Below are positions 42,919-53,110 of a DNA stretch of 64,000 nucleotides, in pieces (positions within the stretch are counted from its first letter, which is position 1; each line of letters begins with the position of its first letter). Origin of the DNA: Takakia lepidozioides (taxonomy: Eukaryota; Streptophyta; Takakiopsida; Takakiales; Takakiaceae); assembly GCA_030704615.1 (NCBI GenBank), contig CM060734.1:50732042-50796041 (forward strand), in the 5' to 3' direction. The position numbers and the translations under genes are program-made. The notes under the pieces are model-generated. The model was not told the DNA's origin. It saw nothing but the letters and a program-made list of their open reading frames with translations, and searched no databases.

Positions 42919-43326
42919 ATGTCCCCTCTTGTTCCACCCACACTGGGCACAGGGTTTATAGCCCTGAGTCATGCGTCCTCTCTCTCTATTCTAAGGATTG
43001 CAGTTTTTGGCCTAGACAATCTTTATTTCTCTTGTTCTACTACGCCCCAAAGACACCCTGAGGTGTACATAGATGTAGCAAATTTCCTCAACACTATCCC
43101 GGCCAGCCCATTGGGCCTCCTCGTTTCCTTGCAACTCCCCATTCTGCACAGGGAATCAGTCCCTCAATCAAAAATGAAGTATGCAGTTGTGCACACCATT
43201 GTTATCAACTTTGCAAGCCAAATGCAATCCACATTTGTATCACTGGAAGAGTCCAAATCTGTATATTCAAGACATCTCGGTGTGGACTGTGATGTGGCAA
43301 TATGCTTTACAGACATCCTCATCTAA
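42919..43326 (+). CDS. Hypothetical open frame, 135 codons
   Basis: A Met-initiated frame between the PTAC7-like and mS38-like genes. It has hydrophobic stretches (ASPLGLLVSLQLPIL) and no recognised domain. There is no splice or codon evidence for it. Chance open frame is as likely as a gene. Confidence 0.15.
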   Translation: MSPLVPPTLGTGFIALSHASSLSILRIAVFGLDNLYFSCSTTPQRHPEVYIDVANFLNTIPASPLGLLVSLQLPILHRESVPQSKMKYAVVHTIVINFASQMQSTFVSLEESKSVYSRHLGVDCDVAICFTDILI

Positions 43327-43696
43327 GATGCCTACAACGCATTTTCTTTTCTTCTTCCGGATGAGTGTGCGTGATTGTGCAGAGGCATCTCGTGATTAGT
43401 TCTCTCTTTTTTGCAAGTCATAGTGCTTCTACAACGTCGAACAATGAAGTCTACAAAGCACGGAAAGTATGTTGCACATGATGTAGGCGATGCTAAGCTA
43501 ATGACATTCACGAAAGACGTTGGACTCAGATCATTCATAACCGAGTACAGCCACCACTGCGCTCATGGATGATGCTTTTTCCTTCATAAGGAGCATTCCT
43601 CAACTCAGAATCTAATCTCCAACTGATTGCTGACCAAGCTCCTCATGACGATCAACTACTCCTCCTGTCCAGCAAATCTTGGACTACAAAATGTGA

Positions 43697-44311
43697 CTAC
43701 TTTCGGTGCCGGTCACGGCGCCGAAGCTTCCTCTGCTTGTGCTTATTCATTTTCTTTTTCCTCTTTCGCTTTACACTGCTAGTCTCCAAAGGCGTGTGTC
43801 CGTTCGCCCCTGGCAACAACATACCCCAATCTTCTGCAGCTAAATGAGGGTTGAGAATTGCTTCTCTTAAAGAAGTGTCATGCCGAGGCCCTGGAGTACA
43901 AAGTTTTGGCACAAAACGCGAACGCTGAGCTGACTGCTGGAAAACACCCTGCTCCACAGGCGCCGTCGAATCTGACTTTGGCACATTCCCCACCTTTTTC
44001 CACCACTGAGTTTCCCCCGACTCTATGCACGAAGGGTAGCCATCCCTCACAGCTACTCTGTCCACTACCTGGATCCAAATGTGACTCGTTTGACCTTCAG
44101 ATCTCTCTGGCCACATTACAACAGCCTCCCTTCCTGCATTCGCGTGACTTCCCTGTTTGATCCATCCCTGACGAGCTACTGATCTGGTCGTTTCACACAC
44201 CGCTCCATGCTTCTGCCCTTGTATACATGCAGCATCCGACAAAAGCTTGCGGTGAAGAAATTGCAGAGCGCGCGAGGAAACAGAAATTCCCTGCGATGTG
44301 CGAGATCCCAT
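43697..44311 (-). CDS. mS38/COX24-domain (AURKAIP1-like) mitochondrial protein
   Basis: Single-exon frame of 204 codons from the ATG at 44311. The N-terminus is rich in Ser/Arg/Gln with no acids in the first 20 residues, consistent with a mitochondrial presequence. The C-terminus SSVKRKRKKKMNKHKQRKLR is the highly basic COX24 C-terminal (DUF1713) motif with the KMNKHK signature, found in mitochondrial small-subunit ribosomal protein mS38. The role is in mitochondrial ribosome assembly or translation. The start chosen is the first ATG after the shared leader block (44338-44468). The gene is convergent with the PTAC7-like gene. Confidence 0.65.
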   Translation of the reverse strand: MGSRTSQGISVSSRALQFLHRKLLSDAACIQGQKHGAVCETTRSVARQGWIKQGSHANAGREAVVMWPERSEGQTSHIWIQVVDRVAVRDGYPSCIESGETQWWKKVGNVPKSDSTAPVEQGVFQQSAQRSRFVPKLCTPGPRHDTSLREAILNPHLAAEDWGMLLPGANGHTPLETSSVKRKRKKKMNKHKQRKLRRRDRHRK

Positions 44312-44337
44312 CAAGGCCGCGATCCAGCCAGCGTCCC

Positions 44338-44468
44338 ACCCCCAAAACGAAAGATGAGATCGAAAACTAAAACCCTGAGCCCTACTGCTTGACCTGTGAC
44401 GGAGGCAAATCCAGACGGTCCACGAAACAATCGTTCCTTTCCCTCTCTCAAGCACAGGTGAAGCTCTT
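44338..44468 (-). promoter_or_regulatory. Leader/promoter block shared with the PTAC7-like gene
   Basis: Reverse-complement copy of 41194-41333. It ends 26 bases upstream of the mS38-like start codon and is probably its 5' UTR and core promoter. Confidence 0.7.
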
Positions 44469-45842
44469 TATATTTGTATTAGTGGGGGCAGCAATATAGA
44501 TAGTTAGTCATATGGGCAGTCATAGTGATATAGGCTAGTCATTTGCTACTGACAGCCGTTATGTGAACAGGAGCCCTCCAACCAGGCCATCACTGCCAGG
44601 GAAGCTCTTCTTCCCGCGACCATGCTCCAGGGGTCCTTCTTTCCTTGTGTCTGTCTACATCGGACGTCTGTCTATGAAAACATATCGGGATTGTAATGCT
44701 AGCAGCTTGCGAGGATTTTGGGAACTCTGACTGCGCGAGAGAGAAGGCCGGGGTCGCTAGTGAGCATCAAATCTCTTACTCGGGTGGCCTCTTAGTATTT
44801 GCGGATGGACGTCTGTTTTTATTTATGGGTTTGCAGTATCAATATCCCTGTTGTGAACGACATGAGGCACTAAAGGGTAATCAAACTCTGGCCCATGAGT
44901 CTTATGGTAATTTATGATGTTTACAACCTTACCCTCTGAACTTCAGGAATGGGTCCTCCGAATTGTTAGATCAACCGACCCCCTGCGTGCGAGCGGATGC
45001 GCAGGTGTTTGGGGCAGATGACTTAAGCGTGTGGAAATGTTTGATTGCGAATGGCTTCTTCTTGACGTTTTTTACTTTACCTCTGCATTAGTACTTATTT
45101 GGTTGGGCTGTTAATTGTCACTTGCCATTGGTGCTACTTCGTGCAGTTATGGACGAACTATTATTAACACCAGTCCAGAAGGGGAAGTGAGGAGTTTCAT
45201 TAACCAGATTCTGTACACCTTGGGCTGTGGATTTGGTCGTTCCTTAGACCTGACTGTGGTTCTGGGTTTTGATAATTCTTTAGACTCCAATGTGTTGAGA
45301 GGTTCCAGCTACATCAACACAAGAGAGGTCTTGTAGACCTTGATTATGGATTACCGGGGAGAAGTTTGGTGGATTTGCGATGGGTTCCTGGACCTTCATT
45401 GTCGAATGATCCAAAGAAACTGGGGTGTATAAGGGAGGCGCAAAGCAAGCCATGACAAAGCTTTACATGGTGACATCTGGATGAAGAGAGGATCCTTGTA
45501 GTTTTGATTCGAAGAGGTAAATGACACCTGGTTTCTTAATTTTCTGCATGGCAGACTTTGCATGCACTTGGTCTGGTATACTTTTGAAGTCAGCCAAAAT
45601 TGCTCATGCTAGTCACTATAATGATCTTGACTTGCAAAAATTGAAGTTCCTCTTTCTTGGTTAGAGTGGTTACAAAGTGTCTTTTGTGTCATTGTTTCCG
45701 CTGCTTTTGGGTCTTGTGCTGAAAGGACCTCACCATCAGTTGGAGTGTCAATTGTCACTCTCCCAGTTATAGTGTCAAGTAGCACTGCACTTGGCAGGAG
45801 GCATGTTGGTGAGCAATGTATTTGTTGGTGGCAGGGTGGCTC
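44469..45842. other. Upstream region of the PH-domain gene
   Basis: It may contain 5' exons of the PH-domain gene: an acceptor-like GTGGCAG precedes the first recognised exon. The frame 45115-45336 is open but not recognised. Confidence 0.35.
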
Positions 45843-47965
45843 ATGGCTCATAAAACCTTGTTAGAGAATGGTCCACTGGCTACACCACCAAGTACACCAA
45901 CAAGTGCCAGGTTTGTCTTTGTCTCATACAAAATTTGGTTGTCATTGTTTTAACTTAACCAAGGGTGATTCTGTTGGGATGCCATTGTGGCATTGGGGCT
46001 GTCTACATGCTTGTCTTGACTCCCTGTTTCTAGAAAGTGATGACTCATATGTGTTGGTTGTCCTTTTTGTTCAGGTCAGACAGTGGTGGGAGCATGAGGG
46101 ACAGTCAAGAGAGACCGGTGCTGACATCTCCCCGAAATCAGTGGGGTGTGCTGAGCTTGCTGTGGGGTTCTGCTAAAGATGAGCAGGTTGGCTTACCATG
46201 GTATGACCTTTCCTGCTGTTCAAGTCTTTGTTTCGTGTCTTCTTTAGTCTTCAGAACTGCCATTAGAAGATTCAATTCCTGGCTTATAAGTTTCCCTTTC
46301 TCTTTGGTAGATTGTGTTCCACTTGTGACATCGTCCTTTTGTTGACCTAAGCTGTGTGCTGCTGGTTGCGTGGCAGATAGAGGCCCTTGTAAAGGAAGTG
46401 CAGTCATTGCGAGGAGAAATTGTAGCCGTAGAGGAGCGGGAAACCACACTGCTAGCCCAGTATGTCCATCCTCTTTCTCTAACATTTCATACACGGCATT
46501 CACGGATACGAGATTTACCATCTTTCAACTGAGAACGGAAACTAGCACACCTCTGCCATTCACCTGAGGTTATGTCCAGCAACCAATGGTAGAACTCTGC
46601 TGAAAGCTGGGCCTACCAATGGCTTGTTTATCATTCAGAGGGGTTGATCACTCCTTTCAAGAAGGCCAGGTTATTCAGGCTGATACTTGTAGCTCAACCT
46701 TCGCTTTGGGCATGGTGATCTGTTGTATGATATGTTTAGAGTCTAGCTGGTGGGGAAGTGATTTCCCGCTTGTAGATTCTTTTGTGCTAAAAACTTTCTC
46801 ATCTGAAGGACCCCGGCATTTTAAAACATCTCGTCAGGGGTTCTACACAAAATGTGATGACAAGCTTTTCTTTACTGCTAACTGTGGAAATTTCTGGCTT
46901 ACACTGTGAGATGATCGTAGAAACCTGTTAGGATTTGATACAGGACGTGCCATGTGGGACAGATTGGACCATGTTGATAAAGTGCTTCGGACAGCTCAGC
47001 TTGCAAGCTACCTGCACACACGCACAGTGAGTCTTCAGTGGCGTAGTGGGCTTAGATTCTGCCAAATCCTATACCATGTTTGTGTGTGAACCTCGCTTCT
47101 GGAGTGGGGAAGTGATGATAGGGAGGCTAAGGAGGGAGATAATATCAGGGAGTTATTGATCTGAATGTTTAAGCGAGGAAATCTAGGTCGGCTGACTGCC
47201 CTTTATAGTTCCGAGAAGCAGAACAATGCAACTATCTTTCAATGTAAGCTTACTGTGCAGCAGTAAGGTTCCCTCCCGTTTTTTCCCTTCGTCTGGGGTT
47301 CTCACAATGATTGCATGCTTCTGAGAGGTTGCTATCTGGCTTGATATATTCTCAAAATAGAAAGCGGTGAGATAATAGTTGGTGGCCGGTTATGTGGAGC
47401 AGAGATGGACAGCGTTGCCAGGGGAACCACCATTGGATGATACAGATGTTGATGATTGGTTGCTCCGGTTTCTTGTGCTTCGTGGGTCCTCTATCTGTTT
47501 CTACCTCCGTGCAACAGGTGCATGTTATTTTGTATTGTCTCTTCTGTGTGGGAAGTATGGACATACAGTAGCTTGCTTTTGGAGAGATGCTGATCACCCT
47601 GGTACAAGAGAGAAGATAATGTGGGTAACCCAAGTAGATGTTGGCTTGCCCAGACACAATTCATTCTAGTTCCCAGAAGTCTAAAATCACATTCTCATGG
47701 GAGGAAGATTCTTTTGTATTATTCCATGTTTCACAGTATAGCCAGAGTATTGTGTTATTGTTGTCAGTATGGTAGTTTTTTGAGTCACCGTACCATCATT
47801 GTGCCAGATTTGAGACCCCAATGCACTATAATGCAGAGTGAGATTGTAGAGGCAGGCCCCATCCCTCAACACCTGCACCATCAGGGTGATCCACGTTGGT
47901 CGGCATTTCACATCACAACTTGCCATGGCTTACGTCTCGAGTGCTCTTCGCTTGTGAATCTTCAG
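45843..47965 (+). CDS. Pleckstrin-homology (PH) domain protein
   Basis: Exons with matching phases: 45843-45910 (MAHKTLLENGPLATPPSTPT), 46075-46186 (ends WGVLSLLWGSAKDEQ), 46377-46459 (coiled-coil-like IEALVKEVQSLRGEIVAVEE), about 46932-47026 (MWDRLDHVDKVLRTAQLASYL), 47379-47517 and 47808-47965. The last two encode the PH domain: RWTALPGEPPLDDTDVDDWL, LRFLVLRGSSICFYLRAT, SEIVEAGPIPQH and HGLRLECSSLVNLQ. An uncharacterised plant family has the same MWDRLD-PH arrangement. PH domains bind phosphoinositides or proteins. One junction (46459 to 46932) is not in phase, so an exon between was missed. The 3' end is not established. Confidence 0.75.
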
Positions 47966-48439
47966 GTGCCTTTTCTATCATATTTGAGCTCTTCCTGTCT
48001 GAGCTTTCAGAAAGTGGATTGTGTTTTTGTGTCTTCTGTAGCTGATGGGTGATGATCTTGTTAAATTTTGATGTGGGTGTAAATGACATGGCTAGGGCAC
48101 TGTTGGGTGAATGAAGGTGGAATGCTGGCTGACATCTATAAGAGCAGGATACAACTGTCTAAACCCTCAACCTGGCCAAGACCTGTCAGCTGATTGCCCC
48201 AGAATTGCCGAGGCCCAGAACTCAGATGCGTAAATAGGGTATGCAGCCCCTTCTCCAGCACTAATAGAGTCAGGTCTGTTGTATAGGAATTGCAGTGTGA
48301 TAAGAAAAGGCTCTCTCCACCCCACAAGAGTAGCTGTTTGGCTGGTGGAGTTTTTACGGTGAAGTAGAGAATGAAATGCAGGGCTTGTATGCGTTTAGCG
48401 AATAGTTTGTGTGAAATTCAAGGCAAACTGCTGCATCTA

Positions 48440-48731
48440 AACTTGGTACAGACATTGGATTTTGAACAGCGAAGATGGTGGGCTTTTTGGAGAGCGATGG
48501 AACATTAAGCAGCACTATCCAAGCAATTATGGGCTAAGCTGTAGCAAGAAAAAACTTCAACGAGTTGTCTATGTGGCTTCTTCTGCCATGGAAAGTGGAC
48601 GTACCCATGAGAACAGTCATCTCGAGCTTCTAGGCATCTGTTTCTTTAGGAAAGAGAGGTTTGCCAATGACTTGTGCACATACGCTGACCTAGTTGCATT
48701 TTGCACGGAATTGATGCCTCCAAAGATTTAG
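48440..48731 (+). CDS. Possible last exon of the PH gene, or separate frame
   Basis: After an acceptor-like TTGGTACAG the frame 48462-48731 is open and ends ADLVAFCTELMPPKI-stop. No domain is recognised. It lies downstream of the PH exon at 47965, where a C-terminal PH helix and the stop codon are expected, but the protein does not look like one. Weak call. Confidence 0.2.
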
Positions 48732-49436
48732 TATTTCCGGTTTATGAGGTAATGTAAATGGGTGCCGAAGATCTGTTGGATGGCCACTGAATGGTATCTC
48801 ATTACGTGGCTGCATGCTTACCAGTGCCACTGGAATGCTGAGAATGATAAGCACGGTAAGGTTGGCCATCATCTTCATGTTCCGAAAGGTTGCAAAGAGC
48901 TAAGGACTTAGGCATGGTCCCTCTTGAATTGTATGATAAAGGCAACATAGAGTGGGATAAGTTTACCGAACTTTTACTTCTGGTGGATATCATCTGCAAT
49001 ACAATTTTGACCTTATTTTGACTTTATTCCGGTAGTCTACTTTTAGCTGTTCTGCTAACATACAATGTTTTCAAAATGATCATAGGGACTGCCTTGGTCA
49101 AAAGGCAAAAGATCTCAATTGTGGGAAAAATTGACCTTATTTTTACTTTTTCTATTTATTTCCTGCAAGAGCTTTCTTTTACTTTTACTTTTGCTTTTTT
49201 TAAGCAGGGCACAGAGGACCTTTTCTCCAGTCATACAAAAGTTCTTGCCTTCAGGGTCCATAGAGTGATTTGACAGCCAAAAAAAGATGTATCAATTTAG
49301 ATGCGAGAGGTGCTATAAAAGCTTGTACAGGGTGGGTGATGATTGCTGTTCATCATCTTGTGTCTAGTGTTTCAGATACTTAGAGCTGCCAAAGCAGGCC
49401 CTGTGCACTAAGTATATTCAAGCCTCTGGGAGGAGA
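48732..49436. other. No gene seen
   Basis: T-rich stretch at 49130-49205. No coding pattern is recognised. Confidence 0.35.
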
Positions 49437-50148
49437 TTGATAGAAGAGCTGAGTATGGAGAGGAAGCACTTGCTCACGATCTTCTTCAACCACAGCAATG
49501 ACGCTCACCACTTGATATTCACATTTAAGCATAGTGAAGATTCTGAATTCTCCAAAAGTAGGATTCTTCCTGCACGCAACCCCGTGGCCGTATACGAATG
49601 GGAATACACCAAGCTTGGATTTTGCATGGAGTTGACATCTTTACACCTGAAGTTGGGGGAACGATTTGTATTTTTGCACCAACCAGGATCTCCGTGGTAT
49701 TCACAGTGTGACCATCACTATAGGCGATAACAATCCTTCGAGGTACATTGTCATGTCGCACGATATTCGTGAGGGGCACACGCGCTCTCTTGTGATGCCG
49801 AGTAATCAGCCAAACAGACCGGAAGACAAAGGAGGACTGGGCCTGATCTGCCACCCTCTTGCTGAACAGGTTGGAGAAATGCGAGGCTGCGTGATTGTCC
49901 GAAAGAGCCGAGATGGAAGTAGCAGCACTCCTCTGTTTGGCCTTAAGAGAAAAATAGGAGAAATTGTGTGTCCGATATGTGTTGACACCATCAAGTGTGC
50001 GATAGCAACTCCGTGTGGCCATCTTTTTTGTCAACAGTGTCTGGAGCAGGCCATGTACGCGCAACTTGAGCAGACACGGTGTGCAACTTGCCGAACAAAA
50101 ATCAGCCCCAACTTTAGCCCTGCAGAAAACCGTCGCATATACATTTAG
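49437..50148 (+). CDS. C3HC4 RING-finger protein
   Basis: The secure part is the frame 49666-50148 (160 codons). Its last 55 residues form a RING: CPICVDTIKCAIATPCGHLF, then CQQCL and CATC. Ligands are C-x2-C, C-x-H-x2-C-x2-C, C-x2-C, i.e. C3HC4. RING domains usually act as E3 ubiquitin ligases. The stretch before it (VTITIGDNNPSRYIVMSHDIREGH) is not assigned. An overlapping frame 49437-49727 upstream is also open (MIEELSMERKHLLTIFF) and may be an upstream exon in another phase. The true start is uncertain. Confidence 0.7.
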
Positions 50149-50204
50149 TTGAGGAGCTGATGATCAAGTGTTGCTGCTTTTTATTATAACCTAAGTCAAC
50201 TCAG

Positions 50205-50312
50205 AGACCAACAGTCAGTAGCTCAGTATTGTGAAAGAGGTTATTTTCTCCTCTCACGCCTGTGATTTGTGAGCCGTCGCTCCCAGGTGTTTCCCAAAAA
50301 AAAAAACACCCA
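50205..50312 (+). mobile_element. tRNA-derived SINE family, copy 2 (3' part)
   Basis: Contains GAAAGAGGTTATTTTCTCCTC, TGATTTGTGAGC and CCCAGGTGTTTCCC followed by poly-A at 50297-50308. It matches copy 1 (33612-33995, minus) and copy 3. Confidence 0.65.
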
Positions 50313-50699
50313 GATGATTTATGATCTGATGCAACCTTTGATAAATGTTGGTCCACTGGATTGATTGAGTTCTTATACATCTGTTACCACTACCGCAACT
50401 CAACTAAAAAGATTTTTTTTTTAATGTATGACCCAATTGTTCAGCAATTATGAGCACTAGAGCATGCAGCAAGTGGTGAGGTGTTTGTGCCTTTTTGCCT
50501 GTGCATAAGCACTAAGCAGGGTTCATCATCTGAGGTTCAAAGTGTCCACCTGCCAGCCAAAGGCCAGAGTCCTTTGGGACCAAGAGACTTCGTTCTAATT
50601 CTAATCTAATCCTCTACTTGTAATTCTAATCTAGTATTCTGGATACTCCTTTGAGCTAGCATATGATTTTGCTACCTGTTCCATATTTTTGCAAACTTA

Positions 50700-50912
50700 G
50701 TTTTGCTATTTTAGTGGAGGCCCTGGGTGGAGATCAGTAGTGGTAGTAAGTTGGAGACTGTGAGGGGTGTGGTATGGTTCCTGGGTGCTGCCCCATTCCT
50801 ACCCCTCACGGAGGGTTACTGTGAAAGAGGTTATTGTCTCCTCTCACTATTGAGGGGCCTGATTTGTGAGCTGTCCCTCCCAGGTGTTTCCCTTTAACCA
50901 AAAAAAAAAAAA
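50700..50912 (+). mobile_element. tRNA-derived SINE family, copy 3
   Basis: Body GTGAAAGAGGTTATTGTCTC, then GGGGCCTGATTTGTGAGCTG and CCCAGGTGTTTCCC with a poly-A tail at 50899-50911. The 5' part (50715-50815) is less certain. Confidence 0.65.
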
Positions 50913-51929
50913 CCCTTACTCTATACCCTTGTTAGGGGTAATTATTTATTATTTACTCCTGGTTTTCTTTCATATTAACCCTTTATTCACATGCCACCTC
51001 ACAGCTGAGTCACCACTACGTGGCGCGGCGTGAAAATCAAGGGTACTAGAAAGCGTATGTGTAAGGGTATTTGTAGGGTAGAGTGTGAGAGCATGCCCAA
51101 CAGCTCTCTACATTGCGTTGGGGGGCACAGTGAATCATGTGCGAGGAAGAATTGGGAGCAGGTAAAAAGTGGGCCATCACAACATTATTCACACACAGGG
51201 CATTTTCCAACACATGTGTGGTACATTACCTTGGATCCAGAGTTGGCGAATGCCCTCAGTGTGAATAATGTCCATGCTGGTTTTGAGTTTTGACAGGAAC
51301 TTCTGTGTGGGCTCTCTTCAGGATTTCCTTTGGTGCACCGGTGGCGAAAACCACAGACATGTGGTATTTCCAGGAGTGTCTGTTCCCTCAAGTCCCTCTT
51401 AGACTAAAAGATGCAATGACTTGGTGGAAGCTGTGAGGAAGGCCACATTCTCTTCAAGAGGTGCAACGAGACTTTCATCTGTCTGCATAGGGCAAGCTCC
51501 AATGAGAGGGGTAATGGTGGCCAGCTTCCCTTTGAGACTTTGGTGTATGAGTAAACTGGTGTACTTCCAATTCAAACTGGTGTAAACTTCTCTTCCTCTT
51601 ATCAATATTAAAGAGCAATCTACAAGGCCTTGCAGCCATACCCCTGCCCAGACAACCCCTCCCACTCCAAATTCAGGCCGGTAAATTTATCTTTTCTTGT
51701 TTTTAAAACCAGAGAAGTAAATAACTGCATTTTTAACCTTGCATACAGATGAACAAACACACTCAACATTGATCACATCCTGTGTTCACTGGTAACTGTT
51801 TTGTACGGAATACCAAACACCGATGCAATTTGTATTCCGTTTTGCATCACAGGAGCGAAGTATATGGTATTGTACAAGGATTCAAGCCTTCATTTTTCAT
51901 TGTTTAGCCATACCATCAACCACTCTCTA
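50913..51929. other. No gene seen
   Basis: Short frames at 51030-51293 and 51399-51665 are not recognised. Confidence 0.35.
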
Positions 51930-52660
51930 ATTTGCAGACTCCTGCATCTGGCATACATGTCCATGAGGGTACTGTTTAGATTGATGATATCAGCATGGAT
52001 CCCTTAGCCTTTTCCTAGAGCTGCTGGCAAAGGCAGAGGAACATGACCTAGTTTGGCTTCACCCCCCATTGCTCATAGGTCTTCAATGAGTCAATCCCCA
52101 CCCATGCTAGGTATATGATGCAATCACACTCCATTTCACCACAATTTGTCTGGCCTTATTCTGAAACACTCTGTTTGCATTCTTCATGCTCCTGATTACC
52201 ATATATGTCCAGAAGGGTAGTACTCAGAATGACATCTGGTAAATCCAGCTTTCATCATGTCAGCATGGACCTCTTTGCCCTTGTCCAAAGCTGCCTGACT
52301 TGCACACACGTTGTAAACCACCATATCCTGGTCCGGCTTCATTCCTTCCTGCATCATTTGCTCACAGGTCTCCAAGGCATCCCTACCACACCCATGCTCA
52401 TATATATGCCATCCATGCAATCGATCCTCCTTGACACATTTTGTCAAACACTCGGTGTGCATCCATGATGCTCCAGCACTTGCTGACGAAGCTGTTGCGT
52501 AGAAACATAGTTGGCTTAATTCCACTTTAAATAATGTGGGTATGCACCTGCTGCTAGGCCTTTTATTTGGGTTGATACAATTATGCAAGAGACAGACCTA
52601 AGTATTGGAATCTGCTCAAAAACCTCCTTGGTTGAAAATGTGGTCCAGATTCACCACACT
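51930..52660 (-). pseudogene. PPR-protein relic
   Basis: The minus strand shows fragments LDKGKEVHADMMKAGFTR, GCGRDALETCEQMMQEGMKP and ASSASAGASWMHTECLTKCV, i.e. degenerate PPR repeats related to the 6-10 kb debris. Frame breaks occur every 40-60 residues. Confidence 0.6.
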
Positions 52661-52699
52661 TCAAGCACAGGAGGCATTGTGGATTGATAGCAACAACAT

Positions 52700-53110
52700 C
52701 TACAAGGGTAGACGGTGAAGTGGAAGGAGCACTTAGGCACCTCCACCATCACCACTGCTTTTGGAAGAGCAAGAGAGGGAGTCCACAAGATCTCTGGCAC
52801 AGGTATGTGAGGACACTAGGCTGAAAGAGGCTCTGTACATATTCAACCAAGGAGGCTTTTCAGCAGATTCCAATACTTGCGTGTGTGCCTTGCAAATCAG
52901 GCACCTCCCTCACGACTGCTTCTGAAAGAGGACCAGATTCCCCAAGATCTCTAACTGGCACTCATGGACGTGTGAGAACACTTTGTGAGGCAGGACAACT
53001 GAAAGGCTCTGCACAGTTTCAACCAAGGCGGCAATTTAGCAGATCCTGATAATTATATCTTTCTCTGCCTCACAATTGAACAGAATTCTCCACATTTTCA
53101 ACCAATTATG
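52700..53110 (+). pseudogene. PPR leader fragments, opposite orientation
   Basis: The plus strand shows two degenerate copies of the first-PPR block (KEALYIFNQGGFSADSNT near 52830-52880 and a second near 53000). They lie head-on to the minus-strand relic at 51930-52660. Confidence 0.5.

Noticed and set aside
45843-50148. PH-domain and RING-finger exons as one gene
   Set aside because: 1.7 kb without recognisable coding sequence and no phase continuity between them; no known plant PH-RING fusion of this form comes to mind. Two genes are more likely.
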